DNA from: a virus
DNA length: 22,241 bases
IMG/VR virus record: IMGVR_UViG_3300037493_004714
Coordinates: 1-22,241 of that record
Reading direction: 5' to 3' (one strand)
Shown here: positions 1-7,106 of the stretch, in pieces
How positions within the stretch are numbered: the first letter of the stretch is position 1
Layout: each line of letters begins with the position of its first letter
Notes under the pieces: generated by a model
Told to the model about the DNA's origin: nothing
Databases searched by the model: none
What the model saw: only the letters and a program-made list of their open reading frames with translations
Translations under genes and position numbers: made by a program

Positions 1-2
1 AA

Positions 3-374
3 AATGAAGTAGTTAAGAGTGAAGTAAAGTTAGTTACTCCAGGTGAGTATCAAGTAAAATTCGTGGAAGCAAAAGACTTTTTAAGAGGTCCATTTCCAGG
101 AACAAGTTTTGAATGGATTTTCAAAATAGTTGATGAAGACGATACAATCATTACTAAATTGACACCCAAGACATTATCGTCAGCATCCAAGATGGGTGTT
201 TGGTTATCTGATATGACAGGTAAGACAACTAAAGAGTTAATGGATATTGATGATGTTGGCGGTTTTATTAATGATCTAGAGGGATCAAGATTTACAGCTG
301 TGATAGAAAATGAAGTTAAGGAAAAAGGGACATATAATAAGTTGCTGCAAGTTCTGCCACTTAAAAAAAAATAG
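3..374 (+). CDS. Partial phage DNA-metabolism protein, OB-fold/SSB-like (5' end outside window)
   Basis: The frame is open to the left edge, so this is the 3' part of a longer gene. An internal GTG at 63 exists, but the upstream codons read smoothly into it (LVTPGEYQVKFVEAKDFL), so I treat the whole stretch as coding. The pattern of a GEYQVKF strand, a PFPGTSFEWIFKIVDED strand pair, LTPKTLSSASKMGVWLSDMTG and a basic tail resembles small phage proteins of the DUF669/ssDNA-binding type that sit near recombination and replication genes. That assignment rests on pattern memory only, and no catalytic residues are visible. It ends in a Lys-rich tail and is followed 15 bp later by a strong terminator, so it closes an upstream, probably early, transcription unit. 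Other small OB-fold or unknown early proteins are possible. Confidence 0.6.
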   Translation, partial: NEVVKSEVKLVTPGEYQVKFVEAKDFLRGPFPGTSFEWIFKIVDEDDTIITKLTPKTLSSASKMGVWLSDMTGKTTKELMDIDDVGGFINDLEGSRFTAVIENEVKEKGTYNKLLQVLPLKKK

Positions 375-389
375 ATAAATGTTTTTCCC

Positions 390-427
390 CCTCTACTGAC
401 GAATTGTGTTCGTCAGTAGAGGTTTTT
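390..427 (+). terminator. Rho-independent terminator, perfect 14-bp stem
   Basis: Positions 390-403 pair without mismatch to 409-422 around the 5-nt loop ttgtg, followed by T5 at 423-427. It ends the upstream transcription unit. The Shine-Dalgarno of the next gene begins only about six bases after the T-tract, leaving no room for a separate promoter between them. Confidence 0.93.
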
Positions 428-443
428 AATTCAAGAGGAATAG

Positions 444-749
444 ATGATGAAATTATGGAGATGGGACAGAGTAATAAAAAATAACCCCAGCTGCATATAT
501 ATAGTTAGAATGATACTCAAACCAGACACTACCGCAAACAAAGAATTTATTGCCAAAGATGCAATTGAGCATTTGTGCAAAGTTAGCCCAGAGATTAAAA
601 TATTGTTCGCTGCTGGAGATGCAATATATACAACAGGAAAGAAAAGTAGATTGAGTAAAGAAAAGTGTTTGAAGATATTAGGATGGACTCATACAGACAA
701 TGCAAGGTTTGATAGATTATTTGCTAATTTACAAACGATACTAAATTAA
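444..749 (+). CDS. Hypothetical protein, 101 aa
   Basis: I do not recognise this protein. Two consecutive ATGs (444 and 447) follow AAGAGGA at 433-439; the second has the better spacing (7 nt), so the protein may be 100 aa. The sequence is basic and mixed alpha/beta, with a central segment (EFIAKDAIEHLCKVSPEIKI) that looks helical and a C-terminal helix-turn-helix-like stretch (SRLSKEKCLKILGWTHTDNA, then RFDRLF). That could bind DNA or simply be a small helical domain. It has no signal peptide or membrane segment. It is the first gene after the terminator at 390-427 and lies 18 bp before the next gene, in what appears to be the start of the late operon. Confidence 0.65.
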   Translation: MMKLWRWDRVIKNNPSCIYIVRMILKPDTTANKEFIAKDAIEHLCKVSPEIKILFAAGDAIYTTGKKSRLSKEKCLKILGWTHTDNARFDRLFANLQTILN

Positions 750-767
750 AGTATAGGAGAAAATATT

Positions 768-1052
768 ATGTGTGAAGAAAATAGAGAATTGAATAGAGAA
801 TTGAATTTAAGTGGATTAATACCACATTTCGTGGAATTGATTCCTTTGGGCATTGCTTGTAAAAACAATGCAGATGTCAAAGCTTTTGTTGCAAAGTTAT
901 TGGAAATTATAGAAGATCTAAAAACCAATCCAACTTATTCTGCGATTAGAGAAGAGTATTCCAAGCTTGGTGATGGAAAGTTTTTAGCAATGTTGGTACA
1001 GTTGCTGAAATTGTTACCCACTATTCTGCCATTATTTATGGGAACAAAATGA
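768..1052 (+). CDS. Small protein with hydrophobic C-terminus, 94 aa
   Basis: I do not recognise a family. ATG 768 is preceded by TAGGAGA at 754-760. The N-terminus has a short duplication (ELNRELNL; gaattgaat repeated at 785-805). The middle is helical with a run of acidic residues, and the last 25 residues (KFLAMLVQLLKLLPTILPLF, then MGTK) are strongly hydrophobic, so the protein may associate with membranes. Its stop overlaps the start of the peptidase gene as ATGA at 1049-1052, implying translational coupling and perhaps a functional partnership. A pinholin or membrane anchor is conceivable, but the sequence does not prove it. Confidence 0.65.
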   Translation: MCEENRELNRELNLSGLIPHFVELIPLGIACKNNADVKAFVAKLLEIIEDLKTNPTYSAIREEYSKLGDGKFLAMLVQLLKLLPTILPLFMGTK

Positions 1053-1888
1053 GAGAATATAGATTAGGTAGATTACCCTCAGATCATAATGATAAAGTCC
1101 GCAGGTTACAACTTGCGGACTATTATGCTCTACCCACTGTCCCCCCCTCGACTAATTGGCGTTCTAAAGCTGCAGCAAGTTTGAATACCGTGCTTGGTAA
1201 TGATCAACACGGTGATTGCGTCGTATGTGCGGGTGCCCATATCGAGGGGGTGACTAGTGCTAATTCTGAGAAAGCAGAAAGGGTATATACCACTAAAGAA
1301 ATTGTTGATATATATTACAAGCTAACTGGTGGAGCTGATAATGGACTAAATATGCTCCACTTTCTAAAATATTGGCAAAAAACTGGTATTCTTGGACATA
1401 AATGTGGTGCATATCTAAGTATTCCAAACGATATGAACACAATTAAAAGTTGTATTGCTATTTTTGGGACAGTTTTTGCAGCATTTGCTCCAGTTCCCCA
1501 AGATTGGATGGAAAATCCCATATGGAATAGACCAAGTAGAGGAGCAGGCGGACATGCAATTGCTTTCGTTGATTATGACGAATCCTATCTCTATGTCAGT
1601 ACTTGGGGGGAAATAAGAAAAGCAACAGCATTAGCATTACCAATTTTTGATGAAGTTTATGTTGTACTTGATCCTGATTGGATTAAAAATGCTCCAAATG
1701 GATTTGATACTGCCAGTTTAATTAAAGATTTTAATAGTTTAGGTGGCAATGAGCCAGTACCACCCGTTGTGGACCCCGTAGAGCCACCGCCTGAGCCACC
1801 AAAGCCAGAGCCAGTCCCAATAGATACTAATTGGTTAAAACTCATACTAGATATCATTAAAGCGATTCTGGAGGTATTCAAGAAATGA
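1049..1888 (+). CDS. Papain-like (C1-type) cysteine peptidase with proline-rich tail, 279 aa
   Basis: The fold is suggested by the motif NDQHGDC at residues 51-57, which supplies the oxyanion Gln53 and nucleophile Cys57 of C1 papain-like enzymes. It is followed by GGHAIAF (His169 as the general base) and a YVSTWGE segment at 182-188 at the position of the family's NSWG. The usual catalytic Asn is replaced by Ser184, so activity may be altered. Residues 235-258 form a Pro/Glu/Val-rich linker leading to a C-terminal amphipathic helix (NWLKLILDIIKAILEVFKK). There is no N-terminal signal peptide. The start overlaps the previous stop (ATGA) and the end overlaps the next start (ATGA), placing it in a tight cassette with a hydrophobic small protein and an exported thioredoxin-like protein. 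It could act in envelope penetration, lysis or host-protein cleavage; the target is unknown. Confidence 0.8.
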   Translation: MREYRLGRLPSDHNDKVRRLQLADYYALPTVPPSTNWRSKAAASLNTVLGNDQHGDCVVCAGAHIEGVTSANSEKAERVYTTKEIVDIYYKLTGGADNGLNMLHFLKYWQKTGILGHKCGAYLSIPNDMNTIKSCIAIFGTVFAAFAPVPQDWMENPIWNRPSRGAGGHAIAFVDYDESYLYVSTWGEIRKATALALPIFDEVYVVLDPDWIKNAPNGFDTASLIKDFNSLGGNEPVPPVVDPVEPPPEPPKPEPVPIDTNWLKLILDIIKAILEVFKK

Positions 1889-2370
1889 AAATACATTATT
1901 ATTTTTTTATTATGTTTTTTGCTTGGGCTGTAGCAGCACAAGGCGATGAAATAGACAATTTGGTTTTAAAAGTTAGAAATGATAGGATAGCTATATCAAC
2001 CGCACAGGCAAACTACGCCAACAGTGTAAGAGCATTGAATATTTATCTGTTGGGCAATGTCGTAGTTGTGCCACCTCTTGTTGTTCCCGATCCAATTGTT
2101 GTACCGCCAGTTAAGCCAAGGGTTAGCGTGAAAGTATATGGTAGTGAGAGCTGCGCCCCTTGTATTGCAATGAAAAATGTTGTTAAGTTACTGAAAGAAG
2201 CTGGGCATTGGGTGGAATATACAATAGATGCTACAGGAATAGAAATAGTGGCTACACCAACCATTGTGTGTTATGTAGATGGTAAAGAGGTGAGTAGGGT
2301 AGTAGGATATATTGGATTGGAATCCATGACAAAGTGGATTACCGATACTGAAAAATGGGCAGCTAAGTAA
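1885..2370 (+). CDS. Exported thioredoxin-fold protein with CAPC motif, 161 aa
   Basis: The N-terminus is a typical signal peptide (basic start, hydrophobic core through about residue 18, AVAAQG cleavage region). A helical segment at 21-58 follows, then a Val/Pro-rich linker at 59-78, then a thioredoxin/glutaredoxin-like domain. The redox motif CAPC lies at residues 90-93 after strand VSVKVYG, and the conserved cis-proline is in VATPTIV (Pro125). It probably acts as a dithiol-disulfide oxidoreductase outside the cytoplasm, or is membrane-tethered if the signal is uncleaved. Its start overlaps the peptidase stop as ATGA at 1885-1888. Both neighbours use a similar Pro/Val-rich linker. Possible roles are activating the papain-like cysteine enzyme, forming disulfides in the phage's Cys-rich tail proteins, or interfering with host envelope redox. 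Confidence 0.85.
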   Translation: MKIHYYFFIMFFAWAVAAQGDEIDNLVLKVRNDRIAISTAQANYANSVRALNIYLLGNVVVVPPLVVPDPIVVPPVKPRVSVKVYGSESCAPCIAMKNVVKLLKEAGHWVEYTIDATGIEIVATPTIVCYVDGKEVSRVVGYIGLESMTKWITDTEKWAAK

Positions 2371-2391
2371 TACAACTTGAATGGATTAAAA

Positions 2392-2682
2392 ATGGACAAA
2401 TACGATGAAAATATATGTAGAGCCAAACATGATGGGGTAGATTGTAAATTGAACAGTCACAATTGGGTTTTTTCTATTGTTATTACATTGCAGCTTGCCT
2501 GTTTTGGTTTTATGGGCTGGCTCAGTACTAAAACTATTCAAATAGAAGTTGGTCAGCAGATTCAAGACAATAGAATAGATAATATAGAGAAGGAAATAAA
2601 CGAAAAATTAAATGTTATTTTAACTAATAGTAATAAGTTAGATATTATTTTAAAAAAAATGGGAGAAAAAAAATGGGATTGA
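2392..2682 (+). CDS. Single-TM coiled-coil protein, holin-like candidate, 96 aa
   Basis: I chose ATG 2392 over the in-frame TTG 2377 because neither has a strong ribosome site and the ATG keeps the hydrophilic N-terminus intact. Residues 1-23 are hydrophilic with two Cys. Residues 25-44 (WVFSIVITLQLACFGFMGWL) form one clear transmembrane helix, and residues 50-90 form an amphipathic heptad-like helix (IQDNRIDNIEKEINEKLNVI). Small phage membrane proteins of this shape are often annotated as holin-like or membrane-anchor proteins, but no family match is certain. It overlaps the next gene by 10 bp, in the block with the peptidase and thioredoxin-like genes, which makes a lysis or envelope role plausible. 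Confidence 0.65.
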   Translation: MDKYDENICRAKHDGVDCKLNSHNWVFSIVITLQLACFGFMGWLSTKTIQIEVGQQIQDNRIDNIEKEINEKLNVILTNSNKLDIILKKMGEKKWD

Positions 2683-2924
2683 ATCCAGTACAACAAGGTA
2701 TTATTGCTAAAATAATTGCTAACATGCTTAATCCGCCAGTAGTAGTTAAGCCAGAATTAACGGCTGAAGAGAGAGCTGAGAAAGCATTGTTAGCAACAAT
2801 GGATCAAAAACAAGTTGTTGTTTATATGACAGAAAAAAGAAAGAAAAAACTTGAGGCAGATTTAGCAGCTACGGTTAGCGAATTAAGCGTATTAAAAAAT
2901 GAAGAGATACTGGAGACAATCTAA
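2673..2924 (+). CDS. Small helical protein, 83 aa, unknown function
   Basis: The start at 2673 follows a GGGAG site at 2661-2665 inside the preceding gene. The N-terminal part (GIIAKIIANML) is hydrophobic-helical and is followed by a Val/Pro linker (NPPVVVKPE) like those in the two upstream proteins. A long charged helix follows, probably a coiled coil (TEKRKKKLEADLAATVSEL and onward). I do not recognise a family. Its stop overlaps the next start as TAATG at 2922-2926, so it is coupled to the beta-rich fibre candidate. A role as an assembly helper or anchor for that protein is possible but unsupported. Confidence 0.6.
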   Translation: MGLNPVQQGIIAKIIANMLNPPVVVKPELTAEERAEKALLATMDQKQVVVYMTEKRKKKLEADLAATVSELSVLKNEEILETI

Positions 2925-4240
2925 TGGCCACATTAACTTTTGATGCTAGCGTAGACGGTAATCTGTTGAACCCACTTAATTGGGCACCCAATCATAATGC
3001 GGTTCCTACTCCTGGCGATGATGCCGTAATTGCTGCCGACTGTGATATTGACCCAGAAGTGGCATGTCCTGGGCAATTTAATTGTATGTCTTTATCTGTG
3101 GGCAACTTTCGTTGTCATATAGCGAGCGTTTATGCTGTTAATGCTAGAATCCAGAGCAATATTACGGTTCTTGAGGGTTCCAGCCTTAGCCTCAGAAAAT
3201 TAAGTCTTAATGTTACTGGACCATACATTTTTACTAACTTACGAGCCACCCCAACAACAACTACTGCTACCTTTACTCTTGGCACTTTTGGTAATATTGT
3301 AACCTCATCTTCATTAATAATGGATTCATTTTCTAATGATAGTTCTAGTACTACAGACATCGCATTTAATAAAACCACTACCAATGGTGAAATATTTATT
3401 ACGGGCGATTGTATTATTAAGAATGGCTGTGTTTGTAAAGATACACAGGTGGAGATTAACGGAAATGTGACTGTTATCGGTGGAGTATCTACCGGCACAA
3501 TGTTTCAAAACGATATTTTTGTTTGTAACGGCGATGTTACTCTATCAAATTGCGCGGCCATTGAAAACGCTTCCGACATGGTAATTTCTGGAAATCTTAC
3601 GGTTGGAAATGTATCTGGAGTTGCCTTTAATCTTGGTTCATTAGATTGTGCGGCGGGAAATGTTGTTATTGGAACCGTTGGGTCAATTTTTGCGTCTGCA
3701 GTAACCGGTGCTATCGTAGTTAATAGTCTAATAGTTGGCAGTATTGGTAATAGTCTTGCTCATGGTGCCTCTGTTCTTAATGTTAGCACCTACATAGTTA
3801 CTGGTGCAATAGGTACTGCTGGTGATTCGGCCATAGTGGGCTCATCTTCTGTAACTGTTGGCACTTATTTCTGTTGTGGTGGAGTTGGCCAGTTCTTTAT
3901 TTCGGGCGGCACTTCTTCAATTGTGGCGGGCGAATATATTGAGATTGGTTATGTTGGATTTGTCTTAAAGGGTGCGGGTTTGCCAACTATTGACACCCCC
4001 TTTATGTACCTTGGCTCTCTTTATAATTCACTTGGTCCATATAAGATTACTACCAGAGCTATTGGACCCTGGAGAAAGTGGGCTACATATGTAGATAATA
4101 CTCCTGTTAATCATATAAATAGTTTCGCATTAACTGATACGACATCATTACCATTACCATTAGGAGGATCAATGGGATATTGGAGAGTAGAAGCTGTCAC
4201 CGGATCATTGAAAAGAATAGGAGCTATGAAATTATTATGA
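2924..4240 (+). CDS. Beta-rich repetitive protein, probable fibre/adhesin, 438 aa
   Basis: The N-terminal segment (NPLNWAPNHNAVPTPGDDAV, residues 16-35) matches the W..P..P..GDDAVI pattern common at the start of beta-helix surface proteins. The body, residues 50-370, is rich in Ser, Thr, Gly, Val, Asn and some Cys. Short alternating hydrophobic strands recur (EINGNVTVIGG, MVISGNLTVGNVSG, AIVVNSLIVGSIGN), as expected for a parallel beta-helix or solenoid. The C-terminal 55 residues (from RKWATYVDN) look like a separate domain. This suggests a receptor-binding fibre, tailspike or head decoration, although no enzymatic motif is seen and its position before the terminase genes is unusual for a tail fibre. 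The body uses T-ending codons more than its neighbours do, which could reflect separate ancestry. Confidence 0.6.
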   Translation: MATLTFDASVDGNLLNPLNWAPNHNAVPTPGDDAVIAADCDIDPEVACPGQFNCMSLSVGNFRCHIASVYAVNARIQSNITVLEGSSLSLRKLSLNVTGPYIFTNLRATPTTTTATFTLGTFGNIVTSSSLIMDSFSNDSSSTTDIAFNKTTTNGEIFITGDCIIKNGCVCKDTQVEINGNVTVIGGVSTGTMFQNDIFVCNGDVTLSNCAAIENASDMVISGNLTVGNVSGVAFNLGSLDCAAGNVVIGTVGSIFASAVTGAIVVNSLIVGSIGNSLAHGASVLNVSTYIVTGAIGTAGDSAIVGSSSVTVGTYFCCGGVGQFFISGGTSSIVAGEYIEIGYVGFVLKGAGLPTIDTPFMYLGSLYNSLGPYKITTRAIGPWRKWATYVDNTPVNHINSFALTDTTSLPLPLGGSMGYWRVEAVTGSLKRIGAMKLL

Positions 4241-4623
4241 GTGATAAAGATATTTTAATTAGAAGAAGAGGTAGTGCTGGCAAGAATATTATTGCTGCAA
4301 CAATTGTTGTTCTAGAGGGCACACAAAGGACTCCACCACATACATATAAGACTAGCAAGGGAGAGTATTGTGCAACTGATAGATGGTTTGATATGTGCGC
4401 ATTAGTTTATGATTCTAGTATTACAGATAATGAAATTGTAGATCATGTAACAGTTGGTACTCCTGGCGGTAGATACAAGCCAATGTTGGCATTACAAGGT
4501 AGAGATTATTCTGTTTATTATCCTAATTCTACTGAAGCGGATTATAAAGCAATAATGACAAGTGGCTCATCAGGTAGATGGCTGCATAGATGGTCACAAA
4601 AATCCAATTATGTGAGGTTTTAA
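4237..4623 (+). CDS. Hypothetical protein, 128 aa
   Basis: I do not recognise this protein. The frame is open from 4180, but the likely start is ATG 4237, which overlaps the fibre-candidate stop as ATGA. The N-terminus is basic (MSDKDILIRRRGSAGKN). It is followed by a hydrophobic strand (IIAATIVVLEGT) and a Tyr/Arg-rich C-terminal half (GGRYKPMLALQGRDYSVYY, then SGRWLHRWSQKSNYVRF). There is no signal peptide or membrane helix. The pattern suggests a small soluble mainly-beta domain. Its position between a probable fibre gene and the small terminase gene suggests a virion accessory role, but that is only context. Confidence 0.6.
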   Translation: MSDKDILIRRRGSAGKNIIAATIVVLEGTQRTPPHTYKTSKGEYCATDRWFDMCALVYDSSITDNEIVDHVTVGTPGGRYKPMLALQGRDYSVYYPNSTEADYKAIMTSGSSGRWLHRWSQKSNYVRF

Positions 4624-4624
4624 T

Positions 4625-4918
4625 ATGGGTGTTAGCACAGGTAGAGATGCGAAAGGTAGATGGTTGCCAGGAACAAATGGTTGTCCATATAGTGGTGAAA
4701 TTAATAGATTAAGGCGCAGTTTATATAGAGCATTAACTAATAATAAAGCATCTGCTATATGGGATAAGATGATTGATATGGCAATTCATGGGGATAAAGC
4801 AGCTGCACAATTAATTATGACATTCGCAGGTGTTCAGATTAAAGAAGAAAAAGAAAAGATTATAGTGGTAGAGAAAGAACAATCACCCATGTTTGAGAGG
4901 ATACAAGCATTAAATTAA
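4625..4918 (+). CDS. terS: Terminase small subunit candidate (DUF5681-like), 97 aa
   Basis: The N-terminus GRDAKGRWLPGTNGCPYSGE resembles the G-RF-PG-SGNP signature of DUF5681-type proteins often found just before large terminases. A helical region follows (RRSLYRALTNNKASAIWDKM) with the IHGDKAAAQLIM motif, then a charged C-terminal helix. Small terminases bind the packaging site and regulate the large subunit. It starts 2 bp after the preceding stop and lies directly upstream of the large terminase, whose reading frame (one base back) is already open across the last seven codons of this gene. Assignment rests on the N-terminal signature and position; no classical helix-turn-helix is obvious. 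Confidence 0.72.
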   Translation: MGVSTGRDAKGRWLPGTNGCPYSGEINRLRRSLYRALTNNKASAIWDKMIDMAIHGDKAAAQLIMTFAGVQIKEEKEKIIVVEKEQSPMFERIQALN

Positions 4919-4974
4919 CTCCAACGCTATTAGGTAGAATCATAAATCCTTGGTTTAAGACTCCAAGCCATGTT

Positions 4975-6276
4975 ATGACAATGGAGAAAGATATACTAGA
5001 GTTCTTTGAAAATCCGATTACAAATAGAATGATTTTTGCGTATCCTGTACGGCATGGCAAAAGTACCATGTGCATGTTCTTAATGCCATTATGGAGGATA
5101 TTAACAAATCCTGAAGAGCATATTTTATTAGCAAGTAGAAGCAAAACATTTAGTTGCGAATGGGTTAGCCAAATTAGAAACATATTAGCACAATATGGAA
5201 AAGAATTAACTGGAGTGGAATTAGATCCAACAAAGAGAACAGAGTCCCATGTAAAGATTAAAGACCACAGGGGTGAGATTAGAGCAATAGGTGTGGGATC
5301 AGGTTGTGCTGGTTTTACTTCCACTCTAACTATTATTGATGATGTTTATGAAGATCAATTCCAAGCTAATAGCCCAACACAAAGAAAAAAGATAGAGGAC
5401 TGGCTTAGTGCTGAAATAACAAATAGAGCTACACCAATGGAAGGTAGAGAGCCCAAAATTTTAATGTGTGGCTCACTTAGACATCCAAGCGATATTAGTG
5501 CAACATTAGTAAAAAGTTCTATTGATTTACCAGACACAAAGAAATGGAATTATAAAAAGTATTCAGCAATACAAGATGATGGCACGGCATTGTGGCCTGA
5601 ACAATTTGGATTAGAAAGATTAGAAGATATTAAAAGAGAATACGAATTACAGGGACAGAGCTACTTATTTGAATCTTTATATCAATCCAATGCATGTGCA
5701 GATCCAAGTGCAATTGAATACCCAGCAGAGTATTTTGGAGATCATATATGGTATGATCATGAAGTAGAAAATGTATCATATACATTCGGGGCAGTAGATC
5801 CAGCCACAGGAAAAGGGGAGTCAGGAGACTACAGCTGTGCTATTTCAATGCTAATGGATAAAGATGGACATTGTTGGATTGATGATAGTTTATTACTCAG
5901 ATGTCCAATTACAGAGTTTGAATCCAGGACTGTCACATTTTTTGAAAAGAATTATCCAGATGCATTATTAGTAGAAACAAATATAGAAACTGGCTATGCA
6001 CAAAGAATGCCTGATTTGTTTTGGAAAGAGACTGGCAGACAGTTATATATGAATGTAATACATCATACTAAAGCAAAAGAAATAAGAATAAGACAAGCTT
6101 TAACTCCATTATTATATCAACACAAATTGCATTTTAGAAACAATAAAAACAATAGATTAGGGATACAACAAATAAAAGAATTGTGGAGTGGGACACACGA
6201 CGATTATCCTGATGCTATTGCTATGGCTATCGAGTTAATGAACACATTTCTAGGAAAGGAAATTAGTTTATGTTAA
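4975..6276 (+). CDS. terL: Terminase large subunit (ATPase and nuclease), at least 433 aa
   Basis: This is the DNA-packaging motor. From Met 4975, the Walker A motif is PVRHGKS at residues 24-30, Walker B is LTIIDD at 118-123, and the coupling motif is GSLRHPSD at 166-173. The RNase H-like nuclease carries acidic residues in GAVDPATGK (Asp275), LLVETN (Glu334) and HDDYPDA (Asp410/Asp413), so both domains look intact. The start is uncertain. ATG 4975 and 4981 lack a Shine-Dalgarno, and the frame is open back to 4897, encoding TPTLLGRIINPWFKTPSHV, which looks like genuine terminase N-terminus before the helix ahead of Walker A. An ATT at 4909 sits 8 nt after GAGAGG. The true protein is probably about 22 residues longer. 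It overlaps the next gene by 7 bp. Confidence 0.95.
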   Translation: MTMEKDILEFFENPITNRMIFAYPVRHGKSTMCMFLMPLWRILTNPEEHILLASRSKTFSCEWVSQIRNILAQYGKELTGVELDPTKRTESHVKIKDHRGEIRAIGVGSGCAGFTSTLTIIDDVYEDQFQANSPTQRKKIEDWLSAEITNRATPMEGREPKILMCGSLRHPSDISATLVKSSIDLPDTKKWNYKKYSAIQDDGTALWPEQFGLERLEDIKREYELQGQSYLFESLYQSNACADPSAIEYPAEYFGDHIWYDHEVENVSYTFGAVDPATGKGESGDYSCAISMLMDKDGHCWIDDSLLLRCPITEFESRTVTFFEKNYPDALLVETNIETGYAQRMPDLFWKETGRQLYMNVIHHTKAKEIRIRQALTPLLYQHKLHFRNNKNNRLGIQQIKELWSGTHDDYPDAIAMAIELMNTFLGKEISLC

Positions 6277-7106
6277 ATACTTATGTAATGGGGCATCCAG
6301 CCGTTGTGGTTTGCAGCCCAAATAGAATTGAATTGGTAAATGGACAATGGAAATTAGAAGATATAACTGTTGAGTTTATGCGTGCTAGATTGAATCTACA
6401 ACCACTATGGAATCGCAATCATCAAGAGTTAATAGTAGATGGATTAGAAGTGGGCAAGGCAAGGAATGCAGCGGCACAAGAAGCAGTTAAAGTTGGAGCA
6501 GAATACTTATTTTTTATTGATAACGATGTAATATTAAAACCACAGACACTAAATAGATTAGTATGGCTAGCAGACAACTGGCCTGATTATGGAATCTTTT
6601 CAGGAGTCTATTGTACTAAGACACCTAACTCTGTTCCATTGATATTTAAAAAGGTAGAGAATCCAGGACATGGGGAAGTGTTTTGGGATTGGACACCAGG
6701 AGATTTATTAAAAGATGATATATTAGGATGTGGCATGGGTTGTTGTTTAATAAGAGTATCATTATTAAAAGCAATGCTAGATAAATATCCTGATGCTCCA
6801 CTATTTGAAACTGTGCCACCAACTATTAATGGAAAAGGATGTAGTGAGGACATATGGTTTTGCACAAGAGCAAGATTAGAATTTAATTCAAAGATAATGA
6901 TTGATACAAGTTTAATATGCAATCATATAGATAAATTAACTGGGACTATGTATGGGTTGCCAGCAGATTCGCTACCAGCCAGAAACTATTACGCCAAGTA
7001 CCCACAGGAGTTGCCAAATGAAGAAGACCAAAGAAGAGAAGAGATTGAATGTACAACTGAAGGAAATGAAACAACTTCAAATACAGAATCAATCATCCAT
7101 AATTAG
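6270..7106 (+). CDS. GT-A-fold glycosyltransferase-like protein, 278 aa
   Basis: Residues 60-100 (VGKARNAAAQEAVK, then EYLFFIDNDVILKPQTL) match the family 2-like GT-A pattern: RN-A helix, then a strand ending in the metal/nucleotide-binding DxD, here Asp84-Asn85-Asp86. Downstream are GVYCTK (112-117), a GCGMGCCLIR strand (153-162), SEDIWFC (192-198, resembling the acceptor-side ED motif) and CNHI (217-220). No membrane segment is present. It probably transfers a sugar to phage structural proteins, DNA or a host surface component; donor and acceptor are unknown. ATG 6270 has AGGAAAGGA about 9 nt upstream and overlaps the terminase stop by 7 bp. The last 29 residues are charged and low-complexity, and are overlapped by the portal gene. 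Finding this gene between terminase and portal is unusual. Confidence 0.78.
   Translation: MLNTYVMGHPAVVVCSPNRIELVNGQWKLEDITVEFMRARLNLQPLWNRNHQELIVDGLEVGKARNAAAQEAVKVGAEYLFFIDNDVILKPQTLNRLVWLADNWPDYGIFSGVYCTKTPNSVPLIFKKVENPGHGEVFWDWTPGDLLKDDILGCGMGCCLIRVSLLKAMLDKYPDAPLFETVPPTINGKGCSEDIWFCTRARLEFNSKIMIDTSLICNHIDKLTGTMYGLPADSLPARNYYAKYPQELPNEEDQRREEIECTTEGNETTSNTESIIHN

Noticed and set aside
4897-4918. Canonical -1 slippery heptamer joining the small and large terminase.
   Set aside because: The in-phase sequence A TTA AAT does not satisfy X XXY YYZ, so only an atypical shift or an ATT start remains possible.
4860-5324. Minus-strand open frame opposite the terminase genes.
   Set aside because: It overlaps the Walker A and B regions of the large terminase completely, and the plus-strand motifs are decisive.
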